A DNA stretch of 64,000 nt from Seonamhaeicola aphaedonensis. GTDB lineage: Bacteria; Bacteroidota; Bacteroidia; Flavobacteriales; Flavobacteriaceae. A program made the translations under genes and the position numbers. The notes under the pieces were generated by a model. The model did not search any database, was not told the origin of the DNA, and saw only the letters and a program-made list of their open reading frames with translations. Shown here piece after piece: positions 50,570 through 59,011 of this stretch (the first letter of the stretch is position 1; each line of letters starts with the position of its first letter). Where the stretch lies: NCBI RefSeq assembly GCF_003386195.1, contig NZ_QRDX01000006.1:1-64000 (forward strand), given 5' to 3'.

Positions 50570-51064
50570 TTGAAAAACGAATTAGAACAAAGTTTTGTAG
50601 AACTGCTTGAAAAGCATCAGAATATTATACATAAGGTTTGTCGCCTATACACTAATAATTATCATGCGCACAATGATTTGTTTCAAGAAATCACCATTCA
50701 GCTTTGGAAAGCTTATCCTAAGTTTCGTGGCGATTCTAAATTTAGTACCTGGATGTATAGAGTTGGGTTAAATACAGCTATTACTTTATACCGAAAGTCT
50801 AAAAGAACCATCTCTACTCAAGATTTTGAAGGCGTAGCTTTTAAAATGACATCTGAAGTCTATGATGATACCGAAGAACAACAGTTAAAAATACTTTATA
50901 AGGCAGTGCACCAATTAAATGATATTGAAAAAGCACTTGTTTTCCTGTATTTAGAAGATAAGGATTATAGAGAAATAAGTGAAACAATGGGAATTAGCGA
51001 AGTGAATGCCCGCGTGAAAATGAACCGAATTAAGAACAAGCTAAGAACCATTTTAAATCCGTAA
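50570..51064 (+). CDS. ECF-type RNA polymerase sigma factor
   Basis: A 164-residue sigma-70 family factor. Region 2 has YTNNYHAHNDLFQEITIQLWKAYPKFRG and the -10-recognition helix KFSTWMYRVGLNTAITLYRK. Region 4 has LNDIEKALVFLYLEDKDYREISETMGISEVNARVKMNRIKNKL. The first codon is TTG at 50570, as no ATG lies near. It is followed 3 nt later by a membrane protein gene that probably acts as its anti-sigma factor, but lacks the usual zinc motif. Confidence 0.92.
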   Translation: MKNELEQSFVELLEKHQNIIHKVCRLYTNNYHAHNDLFQEITIQLWKAYPKFRGDSKFSTWMYRVGLNTAITLYRKSKRTISTQDFEGVAFKMTSEVYDDTEEQQLKILYKAVHQLNDIEKALVFLYLEDKDYREISETMGISEVNARVKMNRIKNKLRTILNP

Positions 51065-51067
51065 GCT

Positions 51068-51697
51068 ATGGATGGATTAGATTTATTAAAGAAAAATTGG
51101 AATAAAGAGCAAGAAAGCGATAAGTTATCGGCAAAAGATATCTTACCCATGCTACATAAAAAATCGTCATCAATTGTAAAATTGTTATTTTATATAAGTG
51201 TGGGAGAATTGTTTTTCTGGATTATAGTAAATTCTATACCCTACTTTACATCCGATAGTTACAAAGAAAGACTAGACCAGATTTACTCTGATAACGCTAT
51301 GATTATATTAAGTGTATTTAGCTATGCCGTTATAATACTTTTTATCTATTTGCTTTACAAATCATACAAGTCTATATCGGTTACCGATAATGCGCGTCGC
51401 TTAATGAAGAGCATTATAAACACGAGAAAAATTATTAAATATTATGTGCTTTACAACCTGATTATGGCAGGTATTTCAATGATTATAGCACTTTATTATT
51501 CTTTTCACAACGACCCTGATGCTGTTAAACTACTTGAAGAAATAGACGGAAAAGGTATGATGATTTTAATTGTTGCTAGTACATTTTTTACAGCTATTTT
51601 AATTGTTATAATATGGTTGTTCTACAAGCTTATCTATGGATTATTGTTGAAACGACTTAACCGAAATTACAAGGAACTAAAAAAATTGGAGATTTAG
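51068..51697 (+). CDS. Four-helix membrane protein, likely partner of the ECF sigma factor
   Basis: A 209-residue protein with a cytosolic N-terminus of about 37 residues (MDGLDLLKKNWNKEQESDKL then SAKDILPMLHKKSSS). Four membrane segments follow near 38-58, 80-100, 125-145 and 167-190, and the tail is basic (KRLNRNYKELKKLEI). Position directly behind an ECF sigma gene suggests an anti-sigma role, with the N-terminal segment as the sigma-binding part. No ZAS zinc motif (HxxxCxxC) is present. The family is not one I can name, so the function rests on context. Confidence 0.75.
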   Translation: MDGLDLLKKNWNKEQESDKLSAKDILPMLHKKSSSIVKLLFYISVGELFFWIIVNSIPYFTSDSYKERLDQIYSDNAMIILSVFSYAVIILFIYLLYKSYKSISVTDNARRLMKSIINTRKIIKYYVLYNLIMAGISMIIALYYSFHNDPDAVKLLEEIDGKGMMILIVASTFFTAILIVIIWLFYKLIYGLLLKRLNRNYKELKKLEI

Positions 51698-51702
51698 TAT
51701 TT

Positions 51703-51800
51703 GGGCATTCCCCCGCTGGGTCGCAGAGGCTCTCAAAGCGAGGTCGGGCATTCGCTACTCGCTCCCTCCTCCGTCAGGGAGCTCAAACAGACCGCTCAAT
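51703..51800. repeat. GC-rich intergenic element, probable dispersed repeat
   Basis: About 100 bp of much higher G+C than the surroundings, between two convergent genes. It contains GGGCATTC twice (51703-51710 and 51746-51753) and a hairpin with a 7-bp stem GCTCCCT/AGGGAGC at 51761-51782. No coding frame is evident. Similar GC-rich blocks with GTCGGGCATTCGCTAC-like words are familiar to me from other flavobacterial intergenic regions, so a mobile or repeated element is likely. Confidence 0.45.
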
Positions 51801-51802
51801 CC

Positions 51803-52390
51803 CTAACGCAAAAACCCGTCAACTTCGATAACATCACCAACCTGTATGTTATCGATTAAGATATTACCCACTCTTACACGTACCAATCTCAAGGTTGGAA
51901 ACCCAACCGCTGACGTCATTTTTCGTACCTGACGAAACTTACCTTCTTTCAATGTTATCGAAATCCAACTTGTTGGTCCGTGGCGGTCATCACGTATCTT
52001 TTTTGAACGGATTGGTAACTCTGGAATGTCATTTAACTTAACAACCTCACAAGGCTTAGTTAAATACTTCTTTCCGCTAAAACCTATTTCAACACCCAAT
52101 TTTAAGATATCAATAGCATCATTGGTAATATCTCCATCAACTTGAGCATAATATTCCTTTTCTACTTTTTTACTATTTATAAAATCGCTCATCTTACCAT
52201 CGGTAGTTAACAATAACAAACCTTCTGATTTTTCATCTAACCTACCAATAGCCATAGTGCCATCTGGAAAATTGAACAACTCACCCAGAAATTTCTTTTT
52301 CTGTTGTTTAGAATCTTCACTTTTAAACTGACTTAAATATCCGTAAGGTTTGTAGATTACAAAATGTCTGTGTTCACTAGAAACTTTCAT
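51803..52390 (-). CDS. RsuA/RluE-type rRNA pseudouridine synthase
   Basis: A 195-residue pseudouridine synthase without an S4 domain, which fits the RluE type acting on 23S rRNA. The catalytic block is MAIGRLDEKSEGLLLLTTDG with the Asp near residue 50. FVIYKPYGYLSQFK lies at the start, and LKEGKFRQVRKMTSAVGFPTLRLVRVRVGN is the family's C-terminal signature. Its ATG lies within the last codons of topB (14-bp overlap), which points to coupled translation. Confidence 0.9.
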   Translation of the reverse strand: MKVSSEHRHFVIYKPYGYLSQFKSEDSKQQKKKFLGELFNFPDGTMAIGRLDEKSEGLLLLTTDGKMSDFINSKKVEKEYYAQVDGDITNDAIDILKLGVEIGFSGKKYLTKPCEVVKLNDIPELPIRSKKIRDDRHGPTSWISITLKEGKFRQVRKMTSAVGFPTLRLVRVRVGNILIDNIQVGDVIEVDGFLR

Positions 52391-54668
52391 TTAAAATACT
52401 ATAAACAAGTTCTTTGGTAACTAGTTGCACATTAATTTTTTCTCTAACAACTTCAAATAGTACTTTAAAATCGCAACCTGTTTTATAGGCACTACATCCA
52501 TAAGCTGTACTTCCTTTAATTATATTACCTTTTTTACATTTTGGACATAATAAGGTCTCAGACTTAGACTTTTTCACTGTCCTTTTGGGTTCTAATTTTA
52601 ATTGAAAGTTTTCATCAAGTCTTAACAATCCTTCAATAGTTCCAGAATTAGCTTTAAAACCTTTGAGATTTACTGTGGAGCCTTTTTTAAGTAAACGCAC
52701 AAACTGTTTTTCGGACACTTTCTTGCCATAAATGTTAAAAGGCAACTTAAAATCACATCCCGCTTTATAGGCACTACAACCGTAAGCAGATTTTCCTTTT
52801 ATTAAATTACCTTGTTCGCACTTTGGGCACGTTTCAGCTAAAATTCCAGCTTCTTTAATTGTCTTATCTTTGACTTTACTTGCCTTAACCTGAGTTACAT
52901 GTGAGATATTAGCACGTTTAGTCTCACTTCTCACTTCATACACCAAAGCATCAACCATGCGTTTCATGTTTTTTATAAAAGCCCCAGCACTAAACTCACC
53001 CTTCTCAATATCCTTCAATTGCTTTTCCCATCGCCCCGTTAGTTCAGCCGATTTTAATAAATCATTCTGAATCGTATCTATTAATTGAATACCTGTTTCT
53101 GTTGGTAAAACTTGTTTTTTATTTCGTTTTATATATTTTCTTTTAAAAAGCGTTTCTATGATATTAGCACGTGTTGAAGGACGCCCAATACCATTTTCTT
53201 TCATTAAATCTCGCATTTCATCATCATCAACCTGTTTACCAGCAGTTTCCATAGCTCGTAAAAGAGAAGCTTCTGTAAACTGATTTGGCGGCTTTGTTTC
53301 CTTTTCTAAAAAGGATGGCTCATGAGGTCCTTTCTCACCTTTGATGAAATTAGGCAATACATTAGACTCTTTTTCTTTAGAATTTAGAATCTCAAACACT
53401 ACACGCCAACCTTTATCCAAAATTTCCTTACCTGTGGTTTTAAAGAATACATTGGAAGCTTTACCCACAACGTTTGTATTAGACACCAAACAATCTTGAT
53501 AAAATACTGCAATAAAACGCCTTACAATAATATCATACACCTGTTGTTGTGCTGGTTGCAAACGATTTTGTATCCCTGTTGGGATGATAGCATGATGATC
53601 GGTTACTTTTTTATCATTAAAAACCTTAGTTGATTTTTTAATCTTTTTACGCAATAGCGGTTGTACTAAATTAGAATAATTGGTTAGCTTTTTTAAAATA
53701 CCTTCCACCTTCGGGTAAATATCACTTGGTAAAAAGGTTGTATCTACTCTAGGATACGTAACCACCTTCTGTTCATATAGATTTTGTACAATTTTAAGGG
53801 TTTCTTCAGCCGAAAATCCAAACTTCGTATTACAATATACCTGCAACCCTGTTAAATCAAATAATTTTGGAGCGTATTCTTTCCCTTTCTTTTTGGTAAT
53901 TGAAACAATTTCAAATTCACTTTCTTTAACCTTATCAGCTAAAATTTGTCCGTCTTCCTTTTTGAAAAAACGCCCCTCTTCATAGCTAAAAAGCGCATCT
54001 CTGTATTTAGTTTGTAATTCCCAATATGGCGTTGGTGTGAAATTTTGAATTTCCCTGTATCTATTGACCACCATGGCTAATGTTGGAGTTTGCACCCTTC
54101 CAACAGATAATACTTGTTTATAACCCCCATGTTTTAAGGTGTACAACCTAGTAGCGTTAATGCCTAACAACCAATCACCAATAGCCCTTGAAAAGCCAGC
54201 ATAAAACAAGTTATCGTAGTCCGATGCTGGCTTTAGGTTTTCAAAACCTTCTTTAATCGCCTCGGTTGTTAAAGACGAAATCCATAAACGTTTCACATTG
54301 CCTTTATAATTTGCCTTATTCATCACCCAACGCTGTATAAGTTCTCCTTCTTGTCCAGCATCTCCACAGTTTATAACCTCATCGGCTTTTTCAAACAAAC
54401 TTTTTACAATTTTAAACTGTTTTTTAATACCAGAATTAGAGACCACTTTAACCTCAAATTTTTCAGGAAGCATGGGTAGGTTATTCAAATCCCAACTTTT
54501 CCAATAAGGTTTATAGTCTACTGGTTCTTTTAAAGTACATAAATGTCCAAAGGTGTATGTTACCGCATAACCATTACCTTCAAAATAGCCATCATGTTTA
54601 GTATTAGCACCTAAAATGGCAGCAATTTCCCTGGCAACACTTGGTTTTTCTGCGATACAGACTTTCAC
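52377..54668 (-). CDS. topB: DNA topoisomerase III
   Basis: Type IA topoisomerase that decatenates and relaxes DNA, 763 residues. The toprim domain opens KVCIAEKPSVAREIAAILGA. The active-site tyrosine is in VVTYPRVDTTFLP near residue 305, with SVGRVQTPTLAMVVNRYRE before it and GIGRPSTRANIIETLFKR after it. The C-terminus carries two tandem four-cysteine zinc ribbons (each C-P-K-C...GCSAYK.GCDFK). The first codon is GTG at 54668. TopB is also common on mobile elements in this phylum, but no transfer genes are near. Confidence 0.94.
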   Translation of the reverse strand: MKVCIAEKPSVAREIAAILGANTKHDGYFEGNGYAVTYTFGHLCTLKEPVDYKPYWKSWDLNNLPMLPEKFEVKVVSNSGIKKQFKIVKSLFEKADEVINCGDAGQEGELIQRWVMNKANYKGNVKRLWISSLTTEAIKEGFENLKPASDYDNLFYAGFSRAIGDWLLGINATRLYTLKHGGYKQVLSVGRVQTPTLAMVVNRYREIQNFTPTPYWELQTKYRDALFSYEEGRFFKKEDGQILADKVKESEFEIVSITKKKGKEYAPKLFDLTGLQVYCNTKFGFSAEETLKIVQNLYEQKVVTYPRVDTTFLPSDIYPKVEGILKKLTNYSNLVQPLLRKKIKKSTKVFNDKKVTDHHAIIPTGIQNRLQPAQQQVYDIIVRRFIAVFYQDCLVSNTNVVGKASNVFFKTTGKEILDKGWRVVFEILNSKEKESNVLPNFIKGEKGPHEPSFLEKETKPPNQFTEASLLRAMETAGKQVDDDEMRDLMKENGIGRPSTRANIIETLFKRKYIKRNKKQVLPTETGIQLIDTIQNDLLKSAELTGRWEKQLKDIEKGEFSAGAFIKNMKRMVDALVYEVRSETKRANISHVTQVKASKVKDKTIKEAGILAETCPKCEQGNLIKGKSAYGCSAYKAGCDFKLPFNIYGKKVSEKQFVRLLKKGSTVNLKGFKANSGTIEGLLRLDENFQLKLEPKRTVKKSKSETLLCPKCKKGNIIKGSTAYGCSAYKTGCDFKVLFEVVREKINVQLVTKELVYSILNESF

Positions 54669-54755
54669 TTAATCTTAAATTTACAACGACGCAAAATATA
54701 AAAATTGAACCCTTTTTTAAAGTGGAGTTATCAGGAGTTATTAACTTTAGATTTC

Positions 54756-54992
54756 TTAAGGATTATAGACCTGTCCTCTATGAGGCTTTAAAACATCTCG
54801 AACCGAAGGCATTTCACTTTCTTTAACCACCATGAATGCCATAGTATGACTATCATTTACAACATCAACCCCTGTTACATTTAGGGATAATTTTTCTTTA
54901 ACTATGTAATCCTTCAAGTGTTTTACATGATGCTCTGCTATCTTTTCAGAATCCGGTCCTCTAAAATCCCAAATTAGTTTTAGTTGCCTCAT
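54756..54992 (-). CDS. Small conserved protein of unknown function, 78 residues
   Basis: Starts MRQLKLIWDFRGPDSEKIAE and continues HHVKHLKDYIVKEKLSL, a short alpha/beta fold that ends PSVRDVLKPHRGQVYNP. It agrees with a small protein I recall in many flavobacteria without an assigned function. The coding character is strong (balanced composition, ATG start). It sits alone between topB and the acyltransferase gene on the same strand. Confidence 0.75.
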   Translation of the reverse strand: MRQLKLIWDFRGPDSEKIAEHHVKHLKDYIVKEKLSLNVTGVDVVNDSHTMAFMVVKESEMPSVRDVLKPHRGQVYNP

Positions 54993-55021
54993 AAAAAACT
55001 ACAATTAATTTTTTGTAGTGT

Positions 55022-55819
55022 TTACCACTCCCTTAGTTTGTTCAGTTCTTCTTGTTCTTTTATTTGCTGTGGTGTGAGTACTTTTAGGAACGATGGGTGT
55101 TGCTCTATGGCAAACTCAATTTTCTTTACAATCTCATCGGTAGTTTCACCATCATAATCAATTTCTAATGGCTGCTTAATTTCCATAGATTGCAGTATAT
55201 TTTTCTTTTTAATTCTAATACCCTTTTTATCAAAAGACCTCCTAAAACCATCAATTACAATAGGCACTACAATAGGTTTGTAACGCTTAATGATATGCGC
55301 TGTTCCTTTTCTAATGGGCTTAAACGGTGTGGTAGTCCCTTGCGGAAAGGTAATGACCCAACCATCATCAAGAGCCTTTCCTATATTAGAAATATCACTC
55401 ATACGTACCTGACGATTAACATCTTTACCTTCTGCTCTCCAAGTACGCTCAATACTCACCGAACCCGCATAAGCTAGCAACTTAGGCAAAAATCCGGCTT
55501 TCATAGTTTCTTTAGCTGCTACGTAGTAGATATTTAGTTTAGGATTCCAAAGGTATCCTACATTTTTGATAGAGTCTACGCGCCCACTTAAACTAGCATT
55601 GAACACATGGAACATAGCCACTACATCAGCAAAATACGTTTGATGGTTTGAAATAAAAAGGACATTTCTTTCGGGTAATTCTTTAATGATTTCGGAACCT
55701 TCAATTTGAAGTTCATTAAACCCTCTAAAACGCCTATGCGTCATAGCTCCCATAATTCTGATGAGCCATTTTTTTAAAAAGAGTATATGTCCGAAAGGAT
55801 TTCTTTTAAACAATCCCAT
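55022..55819 (-). CDS. 1-acyl-sn-glycerol-3-phosphate acyltransferase-like enzyme
   Basis: Membrane-associated PlsC-family acyltransferase for phospholipid synthesis, 265 residues. The catalytic box reads ISNHQTYFADVVAMF near residue 56, which departs from NHxxxxD by one extra residue. The glycerol-phosphate binding box is ITFPQGTTTPFKP near 155 (FPQGT instead of FPEGT). VPIVIDGFRRSF near 190 is the usual final block. The altered boxes suggest a lipid acceptor other than lysophosphatidate. It lies upstream of the 78-residue gene. Confidence 0.82.
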   Translation of the reverse strand: MGLFKRNPFGHILFLKKWLIRIMGAMTHRRFRGFNELQIEGSEIIKELPERNVLFISNHQTYFADVVAMFHVFNASLSGRVDSIKNVGYLWNPKLNIYYVAAKETMKAGFLPKLLAYAGSVSIERTWRAEGKDVNRQVRMSDISNIGKALDDGWVITFPQGTTTPFKPIRKGTAHIIKRYKPIVVPIVIDGFRRSFDKKGIRIKKKNILQSMEIKQPLEIDYDGETTDEIVKKIEFAIEQHPSFLKVLTPQQIKEQEELNKLREW

Positions 55820-55872
55820 GCCTTCACATTAAGGTTTGGTTAGTATTGCAAAAGTAATAGAAACCTACATAA

Positions 55873-56514
55873 CTACAAGAGTTGTTTTAAAATGTCTTTA
55901 ATTTCACTAAGCATCATGGCTGTTGCTCCCCATACTACATAATTGTTTAATTTAAATGCAGGCACCTCTACCTCAACATTATACGATGTTTTCACCTTTT
56001 TTGAAGTGATGACATTCTCATCTAAAAAATGAGTAAGTTCTACCTGAATAATAGTTTCCACTTCGCTTTCTTCTTTTATAAATTTTGGTGTTTCTTTAGT
56101 AACAGCCATAAAAGGTTGCACATTAAAATTACTAGGTGGTATATAAACTTGGGTTAATTTTTTTACAATTTCAATATGATTTTTGGACACACCAATTTCT
56201 TCGTTTGTTTCTCTTATGGCAGCATCCAGTAATGAATTATCGTGATCTTCTAGCTTACCTCCAGGAAATCCCACTTGGGCAGAATGAACACCGTTATAGG
56301 TTTTTCTCAAAATAAGGGCTAATTTAGTTAGGTTTTCTTCGCTCGGATAAAACAAGGCCAACACACCTGCGCTTTTGGCATTTTTCATAGCTTCTTTTTG
56401 ACGCTTGACCAGTTCTAAACGGTATGGAGGAACCATTTTAAACTGAGATGCTTCGGCGGGAAGAGGTATATTTTCTATTTTTGAAATTGATTTTAAAAAT
56501 TCATCGAAAATCAT
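55873..56514 (-). CDS. NUDIX hydrolase, CoA pyrophosphatase type
   Basis: A 213-residue NUDIX protein. The box GGKLEDHDNSLLDAAIRETNEEIGV (given here as its key part: G-x5-E-x7-R-E-x2-E-E-x-G) lies near residues 86-110. VQPFMAV and VWGATAMMLSEI are typical of the CoA-diphosphatase subfamily (NudL/YeaB-like). It removes damaged or excess CoA by cleaving the diphosphate. Its ATG lies 5 bp from the divergent cyclophilin gene, so each promoter lies inside the neighbour's coding sequence. Confidence 0.87.
   Translation of the reverse strand: MIFDEFLKSISKIENIPLPAEASQFKMVPPYRLELVKRQKEAMKNAKSAGVLALFYPSEENLTKLALILRKTYNGVHSAQVGFPGGKLEDHDNSLLDAAIRETNEEIGVSKNHIEIVKKLTQVYIPPSNFNVQPFMAVTKETPKFIKEESEVETIIQVELTHFLDENVITSKKVKTSYNVEVEVPAFKLNNYVVWGATAMMLSEIKDILKQLL
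56476..56483 (+). promoter_or_regulatory. -7 box of the cyclophilin gene, inside the NUDIX gene
   Basis: TATTTTTG matches TAnnTTTG and ends 36 bp before the ATG at 56520, within the first codons of the divergent NUDIX gene. Confidence 0.45.
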
Positions 56515-56519
56515 AAAGT

Positions 56520-57224
56520 ATGCGCTATACGTTGTTATTATTTCTTTTCGCTCTTTTTTTGAATTGTGAAGATAAACAAACTAAAAGGAAAAACACACTA
56601 GAGACCCCTCAAACAAAAACAGAGAAAAAACAAACTCAAAAAGATACTGATACCATAGGCAAAAGACCTTTTCCAAAGTTAAATTCGCGCAGTGCCATGG
56701 ACTTCTTTTTAAAGTATAATGAGGAACACAAAGAAAATAAAGTACGCATATTTACAGATTTTGGAAATATTGACATTCTACTTTTTAATGAAACAAGATT
56801 CCATCGTTCTAACTTTATTTTCTTAACAAAACAGAAATATTACGATGGCACTCAATTTTACCGCGTTGTTCCTAATTTTATCATACAAGGTGGTAATGGT
56901 GATGATAAGATAACACCAAAAAAACGAGCCTATATTGGAAAATATTTGCTGCCTGCAGATACAAAAAGAGGTTTTAAACATGATCGAGGTGTTGTTTCCA
57001 TGCCAAGTAGCGAAATTGACAACCCACATAAATTGGCATCTCCTTATGAGTTTTTTATTGTGCAACAAAAAGGTGGTGCCTATCATTTAGATGGCGATTA
57101 CACTATTTTTGGTAAAGTAATTAACGGAATGGATGTTGTTGACAAAATTGCCGATGTAGATACTGATGATGGTGAATGGCCCATGCAAAATGTGTATATA
57201 AGAAAAGTAGAGATTATTGAATAG
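56520..57224 (+). CDS. Cyclophilin-type peptidyl-prolyl isomerase lipoprotein
   Basis: Periplasmic foldase, 234 residues. The lipoprotein signal ends FALFLNC at C16, and a charged linker of about 50 residues follows. The cyclophilin domain includes YYDGTQFYRVVPNFIIQGGNGD near 120 (catalytic F-x-R-V-V and F-I-I-Q-G-G), then SPYEFFIVQQKGGAYHLDGDYTIFGKVINGMDVVDKI. It starts 5 bp from the divergent NUDIX gene. Confidence 0.92.
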   Translation: MRYTLLLFLFALFLNCEDKQTKRKNTLETPQTKTEKKQTQKDTDTIGKRPFPKLNSRSAMDFFLKYNEEHKENKVRIFTDFGNIDILLFNETRFHRSNFIFLTKQKYYDGTQFYRVVPNFIIQGGNGDDKITPKKRAYIGKYLLPADTKRGFKHDRGVVSMPSSEIDNPHKLASPYEFFIVQQKGGAYHLDGDYTIFGKVINGMDVVDKIADVDTDDGEWPMQNVYIRKVEIIE

Positions 57225-57277
57225 ATATTAATTGATAAAACTACAATTTGTATTGCAAACCCTAACTTTTACCCAAA

Positions 57278-57997
57278 CTACATATTCTGGGTGTAATAAT
57301 TGTAATCTTTTAAAATTACATCAATAAATTCTATATCGGTTTTTTGTTTAATTTCCTTGATACCAACTACTTCAACTATTTTTTTTCTAAGTTTTATAAG
57401 GGTTTGATAATCTTTTGCCAGTTTTGCGGTGGTAAAGGTATCTTTAATAATACGTGCATCGTTATCCGATAGCTTAATAACATTAGGATACGTTGGCACA
57501 TAATCGGCCTTTAAATTTTCCAAAATTGTATGTTTAATAGACACACTATCTCTTAAATTAATAACACCTGTCCCTGCTGCCATATCTCCAATTCTTTGTG
57601 ACTTTTTACTAAATATAATCACAAAGAAGCCTAGAAAAAATAAATAAATATCAACTATCCTAAAAAACCACCGTACTACATAGTCTGAAAGTGATGCTTG
57701 AAATCCATCAATTTTAACGACCTTAATTTTTAAAGCTTTTTTACCAATGGTTTGTCCGTTTAATAATGATTCCAAAGTCACTGTATAAAACATCACTGGA
57801 AAGCTCAAAACCGTATTTATGGCTATTTGTGACCATTCGTCCATATTGTCGTAAGCCCCTACCGTCCAACTCAAAATCAGCATATAACCAATCTTAATTG
57901 CCCAATCAATAATGAAAGCCAAAATTCGTTCCCCTATTCCAGCCGTAATGAAATTTATTTTGACATTTTGAGTCGTGTTAATTTGTAACTCTGACAT
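57278..57997 (-). CDS. RDD family membrane protein
   Basis: A 239-residue protein with three membrane segments (about residues 25-45, 58-78 and 110-132) and the RDD signature (AFIIDWAIKIGYML near 27, with GERILAFIIDW). The conserved NGQTIGKKALKIKVVK block lies near 85. The C-terminal soluble half (LKADYVPTYPNVIKLSDNDA) is common in Bacteroidota RDD proteins. I use the ATG at 57997; a TTG 51 nt upstream is unlikely. Divergent from the SpoIIM gene by 24 bp, it belongs to the same conserved cluster. The function is unknown; ion transport has been suggested for relatives. Confidence 0.88.
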   Translation of the reverse strand: MSELQINTTQNVKINFITAGIGERILAFIIDWAIKIGYMLILSWTVGAYDNMDEWSQIAINTVLSFPVMFYTVTLESLLNGQTIGKKALKIKVVKIDGFQASLSDYVVRWFFRIVDIYLFFLGFFVIIFSKKSQRIGDMAAGTGVINLRDSVSIKHTILENLKADYVPTYPNVIKLSDNDARIIKDTFTTAKLAKDYQTLIKLRKKIVEVVGIKEIKQKTDIEFIDVILKDYNYYTQNM

Positions 57998-58021
57998 TTT
58001 ATATTTTAATTTATCTCGTAT

Positions 58022-59011
58022 ATGAGAGAAGTTGCATTTATAAAGCAAAATAAAGAAAAATGGTTGAGTTTTGAGAAAGCTGTTTTCAATAATGACTTTA
58101 AAGATGCAGACGAACTTGCTTCAGAATACATTCAACTTATAAACGATTTGGCTTACGCTCAAACCTATTACCCTAAAAGCAAGGTTATTACCTATCTTAA
58201 CCAGCTTGCTGCCAAGGCATTTCAAAAAATTTATAAAACTAAGAGGCATGACACCAAAAGAATTATAGGGTTTTGGAAAACAGAAGTCCCGTTAATTTGC
58301 TATCAGTATAGAAAATTTATTTATACAGCATTTATAATTTTTTTCGCATTCACTGCCATAGGTGTTGTTTCAGCTGCAAATAATGCTGAGTTTTTACGTT
58401 CGGTTGTGGGTGACCAGTACGTAGATAACGCCATTAGAAATATTGAAGCCGGAGATCCTGTTGCTGTCTATAAAAGTGGTAGTAACTGGGGTAGTTTTAT
58501 TGGTATTACCATCAATAATTTAAAAGTAGGCATTATTGCCTTTGTTTTGGGTGTTTTTCTTGGAATTGGCACACTTTGGGTGCTACTAAAAAATTGTATT
58601 ATGCTAGGTTCTTTTCAATATTTCTTTTATGAAAAAGAAGTGTTTTGGGAAAGTGTAAGAGGTATTTGGATTCATGGTTCTATGGAGATTTTCGCTATTG
58701 TCATTGAGGCAGCGGCTGGTTTAGTACTTGGTGCCAGTATTTTATTTCCAGGCACACACTCTAGATACACTTCTTTTAAAATTGGTGCCAAAACTGGTGT
58801 AAAAATTTTAATTAGCACATTTCCGTTTACCTTTTCGGCGGGATTCCTTGAGGGCTTCATTACCCGCTACTCTAATATCATGCCCAACTGGTTATCGGTT
58901 GGCATCATAGTATCCACCTTGGGTTTAATTAGTTTTTATTACTTGATTTATCCCTACAAAATTCAGAAAAAAATCACCCAAGTTCCTTCATTAAGACCTA
59001 TCTATTCTTGA
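58022..59011 (+). CDS. SpoIIM-like (stage II sporulation protein M family) membrane protein
   Basis: A 329-residue protein with about six membrane segments (near residues 96-116, 155-185, 190-210, 220-245, 260-285 and 292-312) and a soluble N-terminus. INNLKVGIIAFVLGVFLGIGT and the NCIMLGSFQYFFYE segment match the SpoIIM family. In spore formers SpoIIM acts in septal peptidoglycan degradation during engulfment; here there is no sporulation. The gene leads the operon with DUF4129, DUF4350, MoxR and DUF58. Confidence 0.87.
   Translation: MREVAFIKQNKEKWLSFEKAVFNNDFKDADELASEYIQLINDLAYAQTYYPKSKVITYLNQLAAKAFQKIYKTKRHDTKRIIGFWKTEVPLICYQYRKFIYTAFIIFFAFTAIGVVSAANNAEFLRSVVGDQYVDNAIRNIEAGDPVAVYKSGSNWGSFIGITINNLKVGIIAFVLGVFLGIGTLWVLLKNCIMLGSFQYFFYEKEVFWESVRGIWIHGSMEIFAIVIEAAAGLVLGASILFPGTHSRYTSFKIGAKTGVKILISTFPFTFSAGFLEGFITRYSNIMPNWLSVGIIVSTLGLISFYYLIYPYKIQKKITQVPSLRPIYS

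Noticed and set aside
52377-54668. Topoisomerase III as a sign of an integrative element
   Set aside because: TopB is common on conjugative elements in this phylum, but no relaxase, integrase or Tra genes are present, and the flanking genes are ordinary chromosomal ones.
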